The notes under the pieces were generated by a model, which had not been told where the DNA came from, did no database searches, and saw nothing but the letters and a program-made list of their open reading frames with translations. Below are positions 17,298-33,249 of a DNA stretch of 64,000 nucleotides, piece after piece (position 1 is the stretch's first letter; each line of letters begins with the position of its first letter). The position numbers were made by a program, and so were the translations under genes. This stretch comes from Paragordius varius (Eukaryota > Nematomorpha), in NCBI GenBank assembly GCA_964247055.1, contig OZ176055.1, positions 6,076,001-6,140,000 of the forward strand, read 5' to 3'.

Positions 17298-20200
17298 TTA
17301 AAACATTCCTTTGGAATATTTAATATCACTCTTATGTTTGCGGGCATGATTGGCTATGTGGTGTTTATGCTTTTCTTTATACGCATAATTTTTGTTTTGA
17401 TTCATGGGATTTGTGCTAATTTTCGATTGAGTGGGTAAGGAAGTTTTTGACGCACCTATATATATATATATATAATATTAAAATAGTATGAATGATTTAA
17501 ACTACGTTATAATATATTACTAAAAGTTGAGGTTTTACACCTCAGAAGTTTTGCAATAAAAAATGGTAAAGATAAAACAAAGGAACTAAACAAACATTTT
17601 CACAAAAAAACAACCATCCATACAGTTAAAAACCTTGATTGCTACAATTCATTGTGAACACAATTGTGAAATATAAAATAGTGTAAGTGTATTTATATAT
17701 ATTTACTCTCAAAAGTTAAATATAAATAAACAAGGTATAAAATAGATTTGATAGTTTTTAGTTTTAACGTTTTGTTTGTATGATAAACATTAAAGTTACT
17801 AATATATAAATGTATTTTACCAGAATTTTTAGTTGAAGGGGTGTCTGCATCAGAATTACTTGATTCTTTATCATTTTTAAGATTAGATAATCCATGGGTA
17901 AATCCCGTTTCATAAGTCGTATCATCATATTCGTCTTCGTATTCAAGATCAGGGTGATTGGGACTAAAATAATAGAGCGAATATTTGTGTTAAATTTTTT
18001 AATTTAAACATTAAATTTAATATAAACCGAGGTTATTTAATTTTTTCCATGTTTTTGTCTAAATTTTTATACATTTCAAATGATGTGAATTAATAAACTT
18101 ACATTTATCATTCTAGAGATGTGATAAAAACACTTTTTAATTTTTGTTTAAAATTACCATTTTTATAAATCAATTTTATACATAAGTGTCGCTAATTTTT
18201 AACCTAATTAAATAAAAATTAAAATTCTCGTAAATATCAAAATTTTCGATACAATAATATTTTATCAATATTATTGTTTATTAAAAAAGATTTTGCCATG
18301 TATTAAAAATTTTGGATATAGTTTAATTTAATAAATTTAACCCCTATACTTTTTATTTATCCATTCATTTTGTGGGAAATTGCCCGTTTTAAGATAATTT
18401 CTTTCGTGATATTCTTCGTTCACTGCAATAGAGCTTAATGATTCATCTTGGCTAATACCATATTCCTCACCACCATGCCATAAATTATGTTTGGAAATAA
18501 AAGTTTTTGTTAATTCTCGGCCTTCGCATTCCTCCGCACGGTTAGACTTAGTGTTGGGCAATTTTGCATTAGGTGCTTGGGGATATTTGAAACTAAACAT
18601 ATAATTGATCTTAAATGCGTATGGAATAAAAGTTGAGAAATGAAAATCTTATTTTATTATATATATACAATTAAGCGTAATTTAAAATAAATTTACTAAT
18701 ATTTTTATTTAAAAATTAAAAACAAACATATTATTATTGTTGTTTCGAATAAAAAAATATTAAGGTTTGTTGTTTGCATCAAAAGTCGCACCACAAAAAT
18801 ATAAATACAACTATAGCAATACGCTAAAATTAAAAAATTATAAAGACAAAGCGTTATGAAGAGATTAATAATATTTTTGTTATAGCTACAACTGTATTTT
18901 TTAGTTTTTTTATATAACTTTTGTGATTGACGATTGTGAAATATATAATTTAGAGTTTACCAATACACTTATCAACATTTCTCATTTTACAACTGTTATG
19001 TTTAATAACTTAATTGTTTTTGTTAACTTATCTCAATTAACCTTTTCTATATTAATTAACTTAATTGACCTTTTTAAGCTTTAGTTAATTGTTAATGAAA
19101 ATATAATGTTCTCCTTCCTATTGCCTTAGTGCATCATACACTTTTGCCCTTGTTACGTTAAATATGTATATTACCTTGGTTGAAAAGGCTTTCACCTAAA
19201 TACTGTAATCATATGCTAAAGCCAAATTTAGAACTTTATTTAACCCGACTGGGGTATCATTGTCTAATGTCCTCAGGTACCTGCTAAGTATTTCTGCCTC
19301 TAGTTGTTTTTCCTTCAAACCGCATATGAATACATCCCGTATTATCTCGTCGATGTTACCTTTGAACTGGCATGCGGCAGCTAAATTTTTTTGTCTTATC
19401 AAATCCAAGAATACAGGATAATAATGATAATATTAAAGTCATCTTTCTTGCCCAATCGGGTATTGATAATGTTTCTAAACAATTCTTTTACCCCCTTAAC
19501 ACTGTAAACATTTCTTGGGAGGAGATAAAGCTGAGGTTAAAATATTACAACTAACGAAAAATACTTTTCTAGCCAGATTAATTTCTTTTAATCGGAACGA
19601 CTATCGGGTCAAGGATTCTTGGAATTTTTTATAAGACTCAAAAATTTAGCCGCCGCATGCGAGTTCAAAGGGAACATTGACGAGCTAATACGGGACGTAT
19701 TTATATATGGTTGAAAAAAACCAGAGACCGAACTACTTAACAGGTACCCGAGGGCATTAGACAATGATACACCGGTGGGGTTGAATAAAGATTTTAATTT
19801 GGCTTTAGCATATGAAAGTTCTCGCCTGGAAGCTGGTTTTATTTTATACTTTTTACTGATATATAAATAAAAATGTTATCCTTTTCTCTTACCTAAGAAG
19901 ATAAGTAAGAATATCGACCCTCATGCTTTGAGGAACAAAAAGACGGTCACCTAGATATAGAAGGCCGTATGACTCTTCGATATCATTTCTCAGTAATTTA
20001 TAGGACTGCACCCCCGGATGAGACCAATCATTAGTCTTTCGTGCTGCTTTAATATGTTTACATACCTCATCGCTCATAGTTTCTTTAAGCACCCTCTCCT
20101 TGTTTAAGTTTAACTCCTAACACCATAGCAACCGGACCTCCTGCGCTATATCCTCGTCATTGTCACACTCTTCAGTTATCTCAGTTGGTAGTCTTGATAG

Positions 20201-23200
20201 TGAGTCTGCTAGATTTTCGGTTCCCGGGTAGTACATAATGTTGAAGTCTAAAATGAGTTTATGAAATCCATCTTAGCAATTTACTATTGTTTAGCTCGCC
20301 TAATACACGTTGATGCCCGAATAAATTGATAAAAGGTTTATGGTCTGTTCTGATATCGAATTTTCTACCATATAAAAATGTTTTAAATTTCTCTAGAACC
20401 AAAAGAATGGCTTTTGCCTCTTTTTTTACAACCGAAGAATTTTTCTGCTTAGGGAATACTAGTTAATTTTTAAGAATAATAGCCTTTTAATCTCTTCACT
20501 TAATTTTTTTTGTAGGGCCAAAAAAACCCTTCTAGCCCGAAATACTCGGCCCCTACTATTGTTTTCTAAAATATGTTTATGGATTGCCCTTTCCAACAAC
20601 CCAATTTGTTTTCAAATAAAGACTTAAATTTATTGTAAATATCGGTTGTGTGATATAATTCATTAGGCAATGGGATATCGAATAGCTGGATCCAATCCAT
20701 GCCAAATATTAAATACCACAAAACGTTTTCAACATTAGATAAAGATGCTTATCTTCGAATTCCACACCCGGAATCTCAAAATCTTCTTACAATATCCACA
20801 CCTCTTGGGGTTTTTTAAATATATTAAGCTCCCTTTTGGTCTGTCGCGTGCACCTAGTTTTTTCCAACAGATCATGGATATTAGGGGATTGTAAGGGAAC
20901 AACGGTATACTTAGATGATGTAATTGTTACGGCGGAAACGGATGAGGAGCATTATAGAAACCCAACAGAAATTGAAGGGTCTTAAATTATAAAAAAAGAT
21001 AAAATAAAGCTTAAGGAAGTAGAATATTTGGGTTTATATCAGAAAAAAGTATAAAACCAGCGAGCAGTAATAAGGCCATTCGCGAGTGTCCAGCCCCTAA
21101 AGATTAACCACTCCGATCGTTTTTGGGCCTTTTAAACTTTCATTCATGATTTATACCTTTTGTAAATACAATTGTCAACGAACTTCATTAGCTAGCTGGT
21201 TCCAAAAATCCAGAACGCCGGTTAAACCAGGTACCGTGGGCTTAGTCAGCACATCACAATGGTATAAATGAGATACCTGCACGACTATTTCTAAAACGAA
21301 ATTTACCGACACCGCTGTCCTGGATGAAAGGCAAACCAAAGGATTATATTGATGGCACCTCAGATATTATACGTGAGTTCATTCCAGGTGAAAAAGTATT
21401 TATAAAGGATGAGTTAGCAACCGGTTGTATCAAAGATAGAAGTAGGGTTTACAAAAACATACTTATCAATTGAGAGGGCGAAGAGATGGTCCATATGAAC
21501 TTAAGCTAGCCGACCAGAAAGAATTGGAATCGGAACAACAGAATAATAATGATAATATCATAGCCACCCACTCGGTCTACAATATCAATAATGATAATAC
21601 CAATCCTTCCCCGATATTTGTCAATAATTCCACAATAATAAACAAACTCCCAACGGCGATAAGATTGCAGGACCCTCAAGCATGGAAGTACCAGTCGAGA
21701 GACGCTATCCCACCAGAAGCCGAAAAGCCCCTGACAGATACACAAATCACTTTTAAATTTAGATAGGAGATATGTTATGTTTAATAACATAATTGTTTTT
21801 GTTAATTTAAATCAATTGACCTTTTCTATTATAGTTAACTTAACTGACCTTATATAAGCTTTAGTTAATTGTGAATGAAAATAAAATGTTATCCTTCTCT
21901 CTTAGTGCATACATTTGTCCTTGTTACGTTAGAAATGTATATTATCTTGGTTGTGAATGCTTTCACCTAAATACTGTAATAATGAACCTTATGCAAATAT
22001 ATAACTTGGTTGTGAATGCTTTCATCTAAATATTGTAATATTTAACCTTAAAAAAAGCAACCTTGCTCTAAAACTATATATAATGCATTATTTATAATGT
22101 TACAATGATTTCCTTTTGTTATTAACATTATTATCAACGACCTAAAACACGAGGTTATATCATAAAAAATCAAGGATATAAAAATATGGTTGTATTTATA
22201 CAAATAGTTTTTTAATTATCAAGTTTTGCCTTTATAATGATTTGTTTATAAAAATAATTACTAAGGTTTGAAGCTTGAGTCAGGAGGCTGAGGGTGAGAT
22301 TTTTGTTGAGTATGTTCATCCATGGGTATAGCTAAATAATCGGTATGAAATATTTTATTAATATTAAATGTCGTTCCAGCGTTAATAAATTTAAGGATAT
22401 GAATGTCAATTTATTGAAACATATAATTGGTAATTATTGCGATTTAAAAAATAACCCTAAAATATATTTATTAATTAAAATTTTTAAAAGTATATAACTT
22501 AATAAAATGTTGACGGATAAACGGCCTAAAAAATTATGAAAATAAATTTTTTTTCTGACCTTGACTATTTTCTTCCAAATTTGGTGGTATATTGTTATCC
22601 ATCAGTGCATTTAAAGCCTAAAATAATATATATATTAATGCAATATTTTGAACTGAATATTTTCACAATAAACATTTTTACCCGATCTAAATTTGTATCG
22701 TAATACTTCAAAACTGCCATTGCCCTATCAACCGTGAGGTTTGGGAATAATTCAATGATAGTATTTATAGACGCCTGATTAATTCTCTAAAATATAGAAA
22801 TATATGTTTTTTGAAAAAAAAACAATAAATATAACTAAAATTAAGTCAAAATAAATGGGAAAAAGCGTATAAAATTATTAATTGATTAAAGATCATTTCT
22901 ACTCTTTAATTATATTGTAAAATGCGTGATTTTTTACTTTTTTTAATACTAAAATAAAAAAATAAAATCGGTTTATTTTGTTATCTTAAATTAGTAAAGT
23001 TTTTTTATTATTGTATATGATGAAAAACAGATTTTCCGAATTTAAATAAAAAAACACTTAAAAGCCAATTTCTTATACATTTGGATCATATTTCGAATTT
23101 TAAAAGGCCATGATTTTGGGCTGTTAAAAATTGCGTGTATCATTCCACAAACCAAATAATTTGTAGATATTAGATAACAACAATAAAATATATTTGATAA

Positions 23201-26200
23201 TTTTCTAGAAAATTATGAATCCTATTATCATATATTATATATTTGACAAAATTTAAGAAAAAATATTTTTCCACCTTTCATTTTTTAATAAATGTTAATA
23301 TTATATATATATAAATTAAAACCTGATAAAATTTCATATAAATTAAAAAGGAAATTTATAACCTCGATAGAATCCGCGTGTATTGCTGAGGTGTTGGATG
23401 TACTTGGTCCATCATTTTCATAATCATTTATTTTAAGTAAATTATTATTTGTTATGGTATTTTCTGGTGTCGTGATTTTCTAATAATAAAATTATAGTTG
23501 ATGACAAATTAGGGAATATATAGTTTAAAGAATTTAAAATGAGCTATTATGTAATTACCATTTTTAAATTAGTTTAAAATTCGCTTCAATAAATATACAG
23601 CCAGTCTAAAATAGATATGTTTTTGAGGCGTAAATATTTATGACAAATAAAAAGGGATTTTTAGCCCAGCAAAATATGTCTTCTTTTATAAAAAATTTAT
23701 TTTGGAATTTTAAAATACAAAATTATTTCAAATAATTCAATTGTTTCTAAAAAATAAAGTAATAAAACGTAAAAAATTGAATAAAAGTTTGCTACACTGT
23801 TGTCAAATATATATATATATATATATACCATTTCGTTTCCACTATTAATTTGTTCGGTTAATGCTTGATTACAAATCGATAATAGATCATTCTTTAATTG
23901 ACTCAATTCCTGAGCCTTTGTTTCGATTTGTTGAAGGGATTTATTAGATGTTTGGGCTCCTTTTTTAGATGATGTACTACCTTATACAATAATGATATTT
24001 GGAGTTAAAAATTGTCCTAAATAGTTAAAACTAAGATTTGAAAAAGATATATCTAACTTCTCAAAACGTTTTTAATAAAAACTTTATAAAATTATATATA
24101 ATAAATTAACGCCATAGTTTTTACATGTATCGGGATTAATTAAAACCCTTGATATTAACTCTTGAATTTTACCTTAAAATTATGTGTTTTTGGGATAATG
24201 GAACTCATTTTTGATATGTATTATATGATATTTATCATTTTTTCTGTATTGAGGTTTTTAACCAAGTTTTAGTTTTAAAAATATTTAGTAATAATTGATT
24301 TTTCAAAGACACAATTTATTTTTAAGGTATATAAATGCTTAAAAGTGGAGTTGAAGTGTTCAAGGGTAGACTTGAGATGCAAATGGGTATAATTATATAA
24401 TTATTTTATGAAAAAAATAAAAAATTTATATTATATTTACTATTTTGTTCGGATTGTTTAAGAGCGTCAGCCATGTATGGAATTAAAAATGTGTGAATCC
24501 ATTTGGATTGTCGCAATTTATTGCACCAGCTTTATTATATACAGGTAAAAAAACATTTGTTTATAACTATTATATTTATTGGGATGAGATATATATTTAC
24601 AATCTTTCGAAATAAATTAAGCTTTTATGAAATTTATGAAATTCAATAGTATAATTTAAATAACCATTGAAATGAGGAAATTAAAAATAAATGTTATATC
24701 AAATATATTAAATATATAGTCGCAAAAAATAAAATCTTACGTTTATATATATAAAATCTTTACTTGGGGTATGATAATAGTGTCGTTTCTATCAAATCAC
24801 ACAAAAAGGTAAGTTTGGTTAAAGTTATGGACCTTTTAAGCCCGGCATTTTCGTTTTCCGTTTCGTGAATATGGTATATAGAGGTGGATAGAAATTGTTT
24901 AAGTATACTCTGATAGGTTTGTATCATTAAGTCAGCAGCATAATTTAGATATATCGTACATAACTTTGCTTGATCTCTAAATTACCAGAAAAAGACTGCG
25001 GTTAATATCCAAATTATTGGCATATATATATATATATATATGTGTGTATGTTACGATGTTAAAAGATTGGTTGATTTCACAAACTGTTTATTGGGGAGGT
25101 ATATGGTTTCATACATGATAGCCAGACTATAAAATGATAAATATATCAATATAAATTATCTCTAATATTTAAGTTATAAGAAAACTTTACGATAAAAATT
25201 TTATTTTGTAGAAAAAATTGTTTGGATCTTTCAGTAAAAACTTTTATTTGTACGCAAAAAATGCATACTTTTTATGATATCCTTGATTAGGGTCAATTAA
25301 ATAGGGTGCAAGAATGTCGCAACATAAACTATTAGTTTGATGAATACTGTAGATAGTTTCGTGGAAAAGGCATATGGAAGAATAATATAAATCAAACGAA
25401 AATTCGTTCTCCAACCAACACCCATCAGGGGTTGGCTGTGAAGAGTTTCCCTCATACACATTAGATAGAGAAACTGTCGCATCTACTAATGTCTAGAAAA
25501 AATGTTAGATATATATTAAATATATACAAGGTGATTTAATTTTATGTCCAAAAAAATTTGTTGACCAAAATTTGCTCCATGTATTGTTTATTCATTTAAG
25601 TAGTTCTTAAAAGCTTAAGTCGAAATTAATTGGGTTAAATTATTAAGATATGTCTGTAAATTCGTTGTTTGATCGCCAAAATTTACCAGCAAAATATCTA
25701 AAATATAAAAATTATCGATGGTTAGTCAAATACAAAATATATAATAAAACATTATATACGGAAAGAAACCGAGAGCATGGAACCGTTTTTAACAAGCGAA
25801 ACTGCGGTTTCAAAATAAAATAACTTTTTTTACAATTTTACTGATTTAAACCTTATTTTGAAATATTGTTTTCTATATTTTATCAATCATAAATTAATGT
25901 TGCTTACAGAAAAATGCAGCATACAAATTTATTCTTAAATACATAGGCTTTTAAATTAAAAAAGATACTCAATTATTTAACTAAAAAACAATGGAAGCGG
26001 AACCAAAACACAATTTTTTGGCCAAAAATAATTTACAGGAACTATTTACGGATATTATTTATAAATATTTAAACCTAAATTTAAAGATAAAATTTCGTAC
26101 AATCAAAATTAACTTAAAACGGTTCGAACAATTCATATAAAAACATTGTTTCATATGCCAAAATATTAATAAAAATTACTTGATTTATCATTTGTTCGAT

Positions 26201-27129
26201 TTGATTTATAAGGGTTGTTTTTATGGTTGAAACTTTCAACAGCATATTCTTAACCGCTTTTGACAGCAATGAATGATTAGTTTCGCCATATACGTTTATG
26301 AAATTTATCAGAGTATTGCCATTATTGAACAAAAATGAATTTGAGCCCAGAATGTGTTTAAAAAGTCGTTCGGCCTCTTTCTCAGCATATGAACGGTCAA
26401 AATCCTTGAAAACAAAAATTAAATGGTAAAAATTTAGTAAATCTTATATTTAAAAAAACATCCAAAATTTTTGACTATTTGGCTCGTGGATTTGATTAAA
26501 TTTAATTGTGCAACTGAAACTAAAGATACGACTTGTATTATACCATTTATAATATACATAATAATTTAGTTTTTTATAATTTTTAAAACGCTTGATTTAT
26601 AAATAAATTTTAACAGTTAGTTTTAATTTTATGATTAATAAATTTTAAAGATATATTTAATAAGATATTAATACCATTAATGAAACAAGTGTTTATAAAA
26701 ATTTATGTTACTTTATGTTGGTAATAATCAATTAGTTCCTTATACGTTGTGCATCGAATACAAAGTAATAAAACAAGTTTAAAAATTTCTTGTTCGATTT
26801 CTGAATGCGCTTGTCTTTCATCCTCAATAATTTGAAAAGGTCTAAAAGCTTTACGATATATTTTACTTCGGAAATCGTTCTAAATATATATTTATAAAGC
26901 TAATAAGATTTTCATCGAAAATCAAATGATTCCAAAAAGATATTGATGGTATTTTCAAAAGTTTTTTCAAATATCCCGATATATTTTGTTTTATTTCAAA
27001 ATCATTTCCAAAATTATAGGTGGTTATATTAGGAAATAAGACATCAGGTATTATATGAATCGGATTCTACTTATTAATAAAGGCAAAAACCTCTTCTGCA
27101 GAAAATTTTACAAAGCTTTTGTAAGTCAT
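17298..27129 (-). CDS. ASCC2: ASCC2, activating signal cointegrator 1 complex subunit 2
   Basis: ASCC2 recruits the ASCC3 helicase complex to K63-ubiquitin during alkylation repair and helps split collided ribosomes. Exons 27091-27129, 26867-27066, 26712-26841, 26180-26404, 25269-25492, 24764-24976, 24441-24529, 23829-23980, 23363-23479, 22682-22786, 22560-22617, 22262-22331, 18350-18592, 17821-17963 and 17298-17455 give 721 residues (human 757). Matches: SFWNHLIFDENLISFINIYL, then YKELIDYYQH, a CUE domain near residues 465-510 (IIELFPNLTVDRAMAVLKYY, RALNALMDNNIPP), LEYEDEYDDTTYETG, and the basic tail KSDIKYSKGMF. Introns 1 and 2 are 24 nt (27,067-27,090) and 25 nt (26,842-26,866). The large intron 18,593-22,261 houses an LTR-element fossil. 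It is convergent with RBM42. Confidence 0.9.
18994..21980. mobile_element. Ty3/Gypsy-like LTR element, old and broken
   Basis: A fossil inside an ASCC2 intron. Two similar direct terminal repeats of about 200 bp flank it (18,994-19,209 and 21,773-21,980), beginning TGTTATGTTTAATAAC. Between them are stretches resembling gag (about 19,200-19,830), RNase H and integrase (about 19,890-20,470), reverse transcriptase (about 20,800-21,100) and an integrase tail (about 21,290-21,760), lying on both strands. The element is short for its family and carries many breaks, certainly more than ten. The visible divergence of the terminal repeats suggests considerable age. Confidence 0.75.
21998..22048. repeat. 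extra copy of the LTR tail
   Basis: CTTGGTTGTGAATGCTTTCA, found at the end of the right terminal repeat, occurs again immediately downstream, so the tail is locally duplicated. Confidence 0.6.
24150..24395. mobile_element. worn copy of the tandem-ended MITE family
   Basis: The right end reads GTGTTCAAGGGTAGACTTGA then GAGATGCAAATGGGTATA, close to the ends of the 12,219 and 12,847 copies. The left end is poorly preserved. It lies in an ASCC2 intron. Confidence 0.45.
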
Positions 27130-27169
27130 TACGAAGGCGTGGTTTTTACATATGTTCTAACGTTTTGTG
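27130..27169. promoter_or_regulatory. shared divergent promoter, ASCC2 / PINCH
   Basis: Only 40 bp separate the start codons of two clearly recognised genes, so leaders and promoter elements must overlap. No core motif can be singled out. Confidence 0.55.
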
Positions 27170-30100
27170 ATGCCAGTTGAACTAGAGAAAAATTTGAACG
27201 AGTTTATTTTCATATTTTATTGGTATTTAGCTTAACCCTTTCGTTCAATACAGCCATTTGTGTTCGATGTAACGAAGGGTTTGCAGTTGAGGAGCAAATC
27301 GTTAATACAAACGGGGAATTATGGCATCAAAGCTGTTTTGTGTAAATTTTAATAAATATATTTTTTAGGTGCGTACAATGTTTTCAACCGTTTCCTGATG
27401 GTGTATTTTACGAGGTATTTTTATTAAATATTTATTATAGGGCAAAAAAACTACTAAATAAAATTGAATTGACAAAAATAATTTCCTAATATAGCTTGTT
27501 TTAATTATAATTACCTTTTAAAATCATATAATAAGTCAAATTTTGTAAATTATTTGCAAAAACCTTAATAAAACTATATTTTAGTATCAATTAGTTTTCT
27601 ACCTTATGCCATAATTGTAATCTTAAGCTTGTGCCTTTTAAAAGTATAAGTAATTACTATATAAATAACACCTTTGTTCACACATACCTTAAAATCTTAA
27701 TGGTGTTTAAATTTTTAATTTATTTACTCTTTATATAGCACGAAGGTAGAAAGTACTGTGAACACGATTTTCATGTTTTGTATGCTCCGTGTTGTTCTTC
27801 TTGTGGTAAAATATTCATTATCTTTTTACCCAAAATCCCATACTCATATTCTTTTGCATTTTTAAACCTTTTGGGGTCGTCTTCTACCACAAGCGATTTT
27901 GATTAATAATAATCCTTAAAAAATCTAAAATTTGAGTAAAATATTTATCACAAATTTCTTTTATTAAATTGAAAAAACTGGCAAACAAAAATTTTAAAGC
28001 GCCGACAACAAAATTTTGGTATTTTTTAAAAAACAGCCCTGTTTCAAATGGATTTTTAAGGTATCTTGATTTTAGACTTTGAAAATTGAAAAATAAATTT
28101 TCCAATATATAATGGAATATTCTTTAATGATAATATTGAAAAACAATTAATATAAAGTTTTTAGTTTACATATTTAAAGCTTTGGGACAAAATACTCCCT
28201 AATATATATCAGTCATATAAAATATTGAAAAGGTAGTTAAGCAATAACTAACAAATACCTGCAAAATTTATTAATTTATGATTAGGTGAATTTATTATTG
28301 GGCGCGTGATTAAAGCCATGAACGCTAATTGGCACCCAGATTGTTTTACGTGCGCAAATTGTCAAACCATATTGGCGGATATTGGTTTTGTTCGTATCAA
28401 TAACAAGTATATATTATTATGTATTTTATTCAATAAAGATTATAAATTGCTATCACAATTATGTTTCAATAGATCTTATGACACTATAATAAAAAAGTTA
28501 TTTTATAATCATTTGTTCGTGTTTTATCAAGAACTGTTACCAATACATATATAAATTGAATCATGAAACGTAAACTAATGTAAAATTGGATATTTAACAA
28601 AATATATTTTTGCTTTATATAAATGTTTTAAATAAACTTTATTTTTTGTTAAGGGCTTTTTGCAAAGATTGTAGTTTGAAGGAGCGTATAGAGGGCCTTG
28701 GTAAAATGCAATGTTTCAAATGCAAGTAATTTTTTTCATTTTATTCGTATAATTTAATTTGTCATACACATATATTTCATTACATACATTAGACAAGCTA
28801 TTGATGAACAATATTTAGTGTTTCAAAATGAACCCTATCACCCATATCATTTCAATTGCAAATCTTGCGGGTAAAAGATTACTAATTCTAATTTGGAATA
28901 TTACATTTATTTTGAAAATTATAAGATTAAAACAATTTTAGTAATGAATTGGACAGTGATGCACGGGAATACAAAAGCGAACTATATTGCCTCAAATGTT
29001 ATGATAGATTAGGAGCAGTTCCAATATGCGGAGCCTGCCGGTAAGCTTTCAATTTTGATCCGTTATTAAGTTTAATAATATATTAATTGACCTTCGAAAA
29101 TTAGTGCAAAAAAGAAAATCGCCATATTTCAATAAATATATATGTTTACAATTTTAATTATAAAAACGTTTTGTTGAAGTTTTTGAGATTATTGATTCTT
29201 AACATGTATAGCATAACATAGAATACAATATGTTTAAAAACAAAATAATGTATATTTTCTAAAAAAGAAAAAAAAGAATCCGAGAGGGGTATGGTAAATT
29301 TTAAGAGACTTAAGGTAGTGGGTAACAATTGGTCGTTGATTATGAACACGTCTGCCTTTTTTCATTTCACCTTGTTTATCTATTATCATATAATAATCAT
29401 TATATTGTATATAAACTATTTTAATTTTTACTATTAATTTTTTGGTTTTTACTGTAAATATATTATATACCATTTAACCATCAATCATAGCATTTGGTTT
29501 TGTATCAATTGAATTTTTTCCATTTTTCAATCAAATTAAAATTTTGAATGGATATTATATAGAACGAAATATATATTACTGTTTTTTTTAAACAAGAAGC
29601 ACGATTTCATTAATAATATATTTTTACAACTATATATATATATATATAACTTTTAAACAGTCGCCCAATCGAAGATGCCCGTGTAGTAAGGGCCATGGGC
29701 AAAACTTGGCACCCTCAGCACTTTGTATGCGGTAAGTGTGAAAGACCCTTTTTGGGTTCACGACATTACGCTTATAAAGGCATACCCTACTGTGAAACAC
29801 ATTACCATGCCTTGTTTGGGAGTGTTTGTTTTGCCTGTAATAACGTTATCGCTGGCGATGGTATATATTGTTTTTATGTTTCAATAGATATTGAGAGCTA
29901 AAATTCGTTGGTTTCCTAATTTTTTAATTTTTAACAATTAAGGAAATAATACAGTAAAAAATGAAATTATATAGACTGAGCGAAAAAAATAAAAGACAAC
30001 CATATCGTTTGAACATTAATTTTTCTTTTGGCTTGCAAAATGGCAAATAATGTTAATTAGTAACACACACAGTTATATATTTCAAAATTCTAATATTATT

Positions 30101-30477
30101 TATGTAGAAAAGTCAAGTTTTTAAAAAGTATGGCGACCTTTATTAAAAAATATTTCTCTATATAAGGTGTTGATTTTACAAACAATTATATATATGTACT
30201 TGCAGCTTTTACGGCTTTGAATAAGGCTTGGTGTCCGGAGCATTTTGCATGTTATGGTTGTGACACACGTATGACTCAGAAAAGCAAATTTTTTGAAGTG
30301 GACCTAAAACCCGTATGTAAGAAATGTTATGAAAAACTGCCGTCTGAATTCAAAAAACGTATTTCAGCAATCACAAACAATAACACTACTGACACAAGCG
30401 GAAGGCTAAGTGGTGGATTAACTTTACTTGGAGGAGGAGTAGGAGGAGGTCGTAATTCCTTATCTCCGACCAAATAA
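27170..30477 (+). CDS. LIMS1: PINCH/LIMS five-LIM adaptor protein
   Basis: PINCH links integrin-linked kinase to other focal-adhesion proteins; LIM1 binds the ILK ankyrin repeats. Exons 27170-27201, 27231-27341, 27369-27414, 27739-27805, 28286-28406, 28654-28725, 28793-28870, 28942-29040, 29661-29860 and 30206-30477 total 1,098 nt, 365 residues (human LIMS1 325). All five LIM domains are present with zinc ligands in place, for example C21-x2-C24 in LIM1, [20 protein letters not shown] in LIM2, [11 protein letters not shown] in LIM3, CGACRRPIED in LIM4 and [11 protein letters not shown] in LIM5, then [19 protein letters not shown] Gly/Thr/Ser-rich tail of about 40 residues follows. The first two introns are 29 nt (27,202-27,230) and 27 nt (27,342-27,368). 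AATAAA overlaps the stop codon. Confidence 0.97.
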
Positions 30478-30991
30478 AAATTATTTTTTTTTCGTGCTAC
30501 AAATATTTTATAAAAAGGGCATTTTTGACAGTTTACTTTGGTAATCTGTTCATAAACTATGCATTTTAACACTTTCAATGTATATGATGACATATTTTTA
30601 TTTTTGTTGTAATCAAGAAGGATCACCTTTTTAAATACTTCTTAAGAACACTAAATATGAGCTTCCAACAACTAAAAATTATATTATTATTGTATTACTA
30701 ATCAGTAAATAATTTATTTATATATATAAGTAAAAATAAATTATGTGCAATGAATATGTGTGTAAATCTGGTATGGATTTTAGTTTGGATAAGAATACAA
30801 AATGTTTGGTTACAAATTCAACTTGCTAATCACAAGAAGTATTTAAATGTGCGCCCCTTAAAATTCAGTTAAATATTGCCAATTTTCATATTCTAAATGT
30901 AAAAAATGCTGAAAATAAATTATGTCATGTTTAAAACGATGTTATTGATAAAATCCAATTTTTCTCAATATATAAAAATGGATTTGCTAAA
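30478..30991. other. convergent spacer PINCH / TVP23
   Basis: 3'-UTR sequence of the two convergent genes. Nothing else was recognised. Confidence 0.6.
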
Positions 30992-32269
<1,278 letters not shown>

Positions 32270-33249
32270 GCCGTAAACGCGTATTTATGATTAACATTTG
32301 TTTCAAATTTGCCACGGTGCTAAAACATGCGCATTATAAAAATAAATATTAGAAGGGACCTCTATTTGTAACTTTTTTTATATACGGTATTGACTATGGC
32401 AAAAACAATGATAACAACATTTATAATATAGAACGGAGTCGCAAATCGGGGGTATATAAAAACTATCTTGATGAATATATATATATTAATCACAAAAATT
32501 ATCAGGAATTGGTGCTTGTCATTTTGGCTTATACGAGGGATTTAAGAAAGTTATTTGCACTTTTGTGGTGCTCCCTATTAGTAAATGGCAATATTTGCGC
32601 TCATTTTTTAAAATATATAATATACTACATATAAAAAGCATAAAAAAAATTAATGTGGGGTCCAAAGTCCCAATTCTTCCTCTAAGAGCTGTTCTATAAA
32701 AAAATTTTAAAATACAGGGATCGCATGATAAATATTTTTATATGCTTAATTTTATAAAAAATATTATAAAGTACATACGTTTTTTATAAATAAATTTTTT
32801 TAGTTTAATTTTGTTAAAGCGTCATCATACTATCTTGATGCATGAAAATAGTTAAAAAAGCACCTCTATATAATTCCGTAATGCTGAACATTTCTATTTG
32901 GTGATTATTAAGAACACAATTTTATATTTAGCATATTGAAGGCGAACGAATGTTTATAAAAATTTTGAGTTAAAAAAATGTTAGGCATAATTATGTGGGA
33001 AAATTGTTTTTAAATGTCTGAAAGCGCTTTTATACCGTTTCCGTCATGCCTCAAATTAGTATGAATGCTTCAATTGAATCTAGCTCAAATTTTAATTTTT
33101 AAAAATATGATGTTTTTAACAATCGATTCGAATTGGGGTATCACAATAACTCAATATTTAAGTTATTATATTCAAAAATCTACTGAAGAAACGGATCCAG
33201 TTTAATTATATGCTTCTATCCTAATGTTATTGTTGTTATAAGCTAGTCA
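32270..33249. other. non-coding upstream region of TVP23
   Basis: AT-rich, with no exon-like frame on either strand. Unlike the other genes here, TVP23 has no close divergent partner. Confidence 0.5.

Noticed and set aside
26712-26879. An ASCC2 exon starting after the TTTAG at 26,880
   Set aside because: It kept an open frame but gave no homology in its first residues. Reading through and removing the 25-nt intron 26,842-26,866 instead gave continuous similarity to ASCC2.
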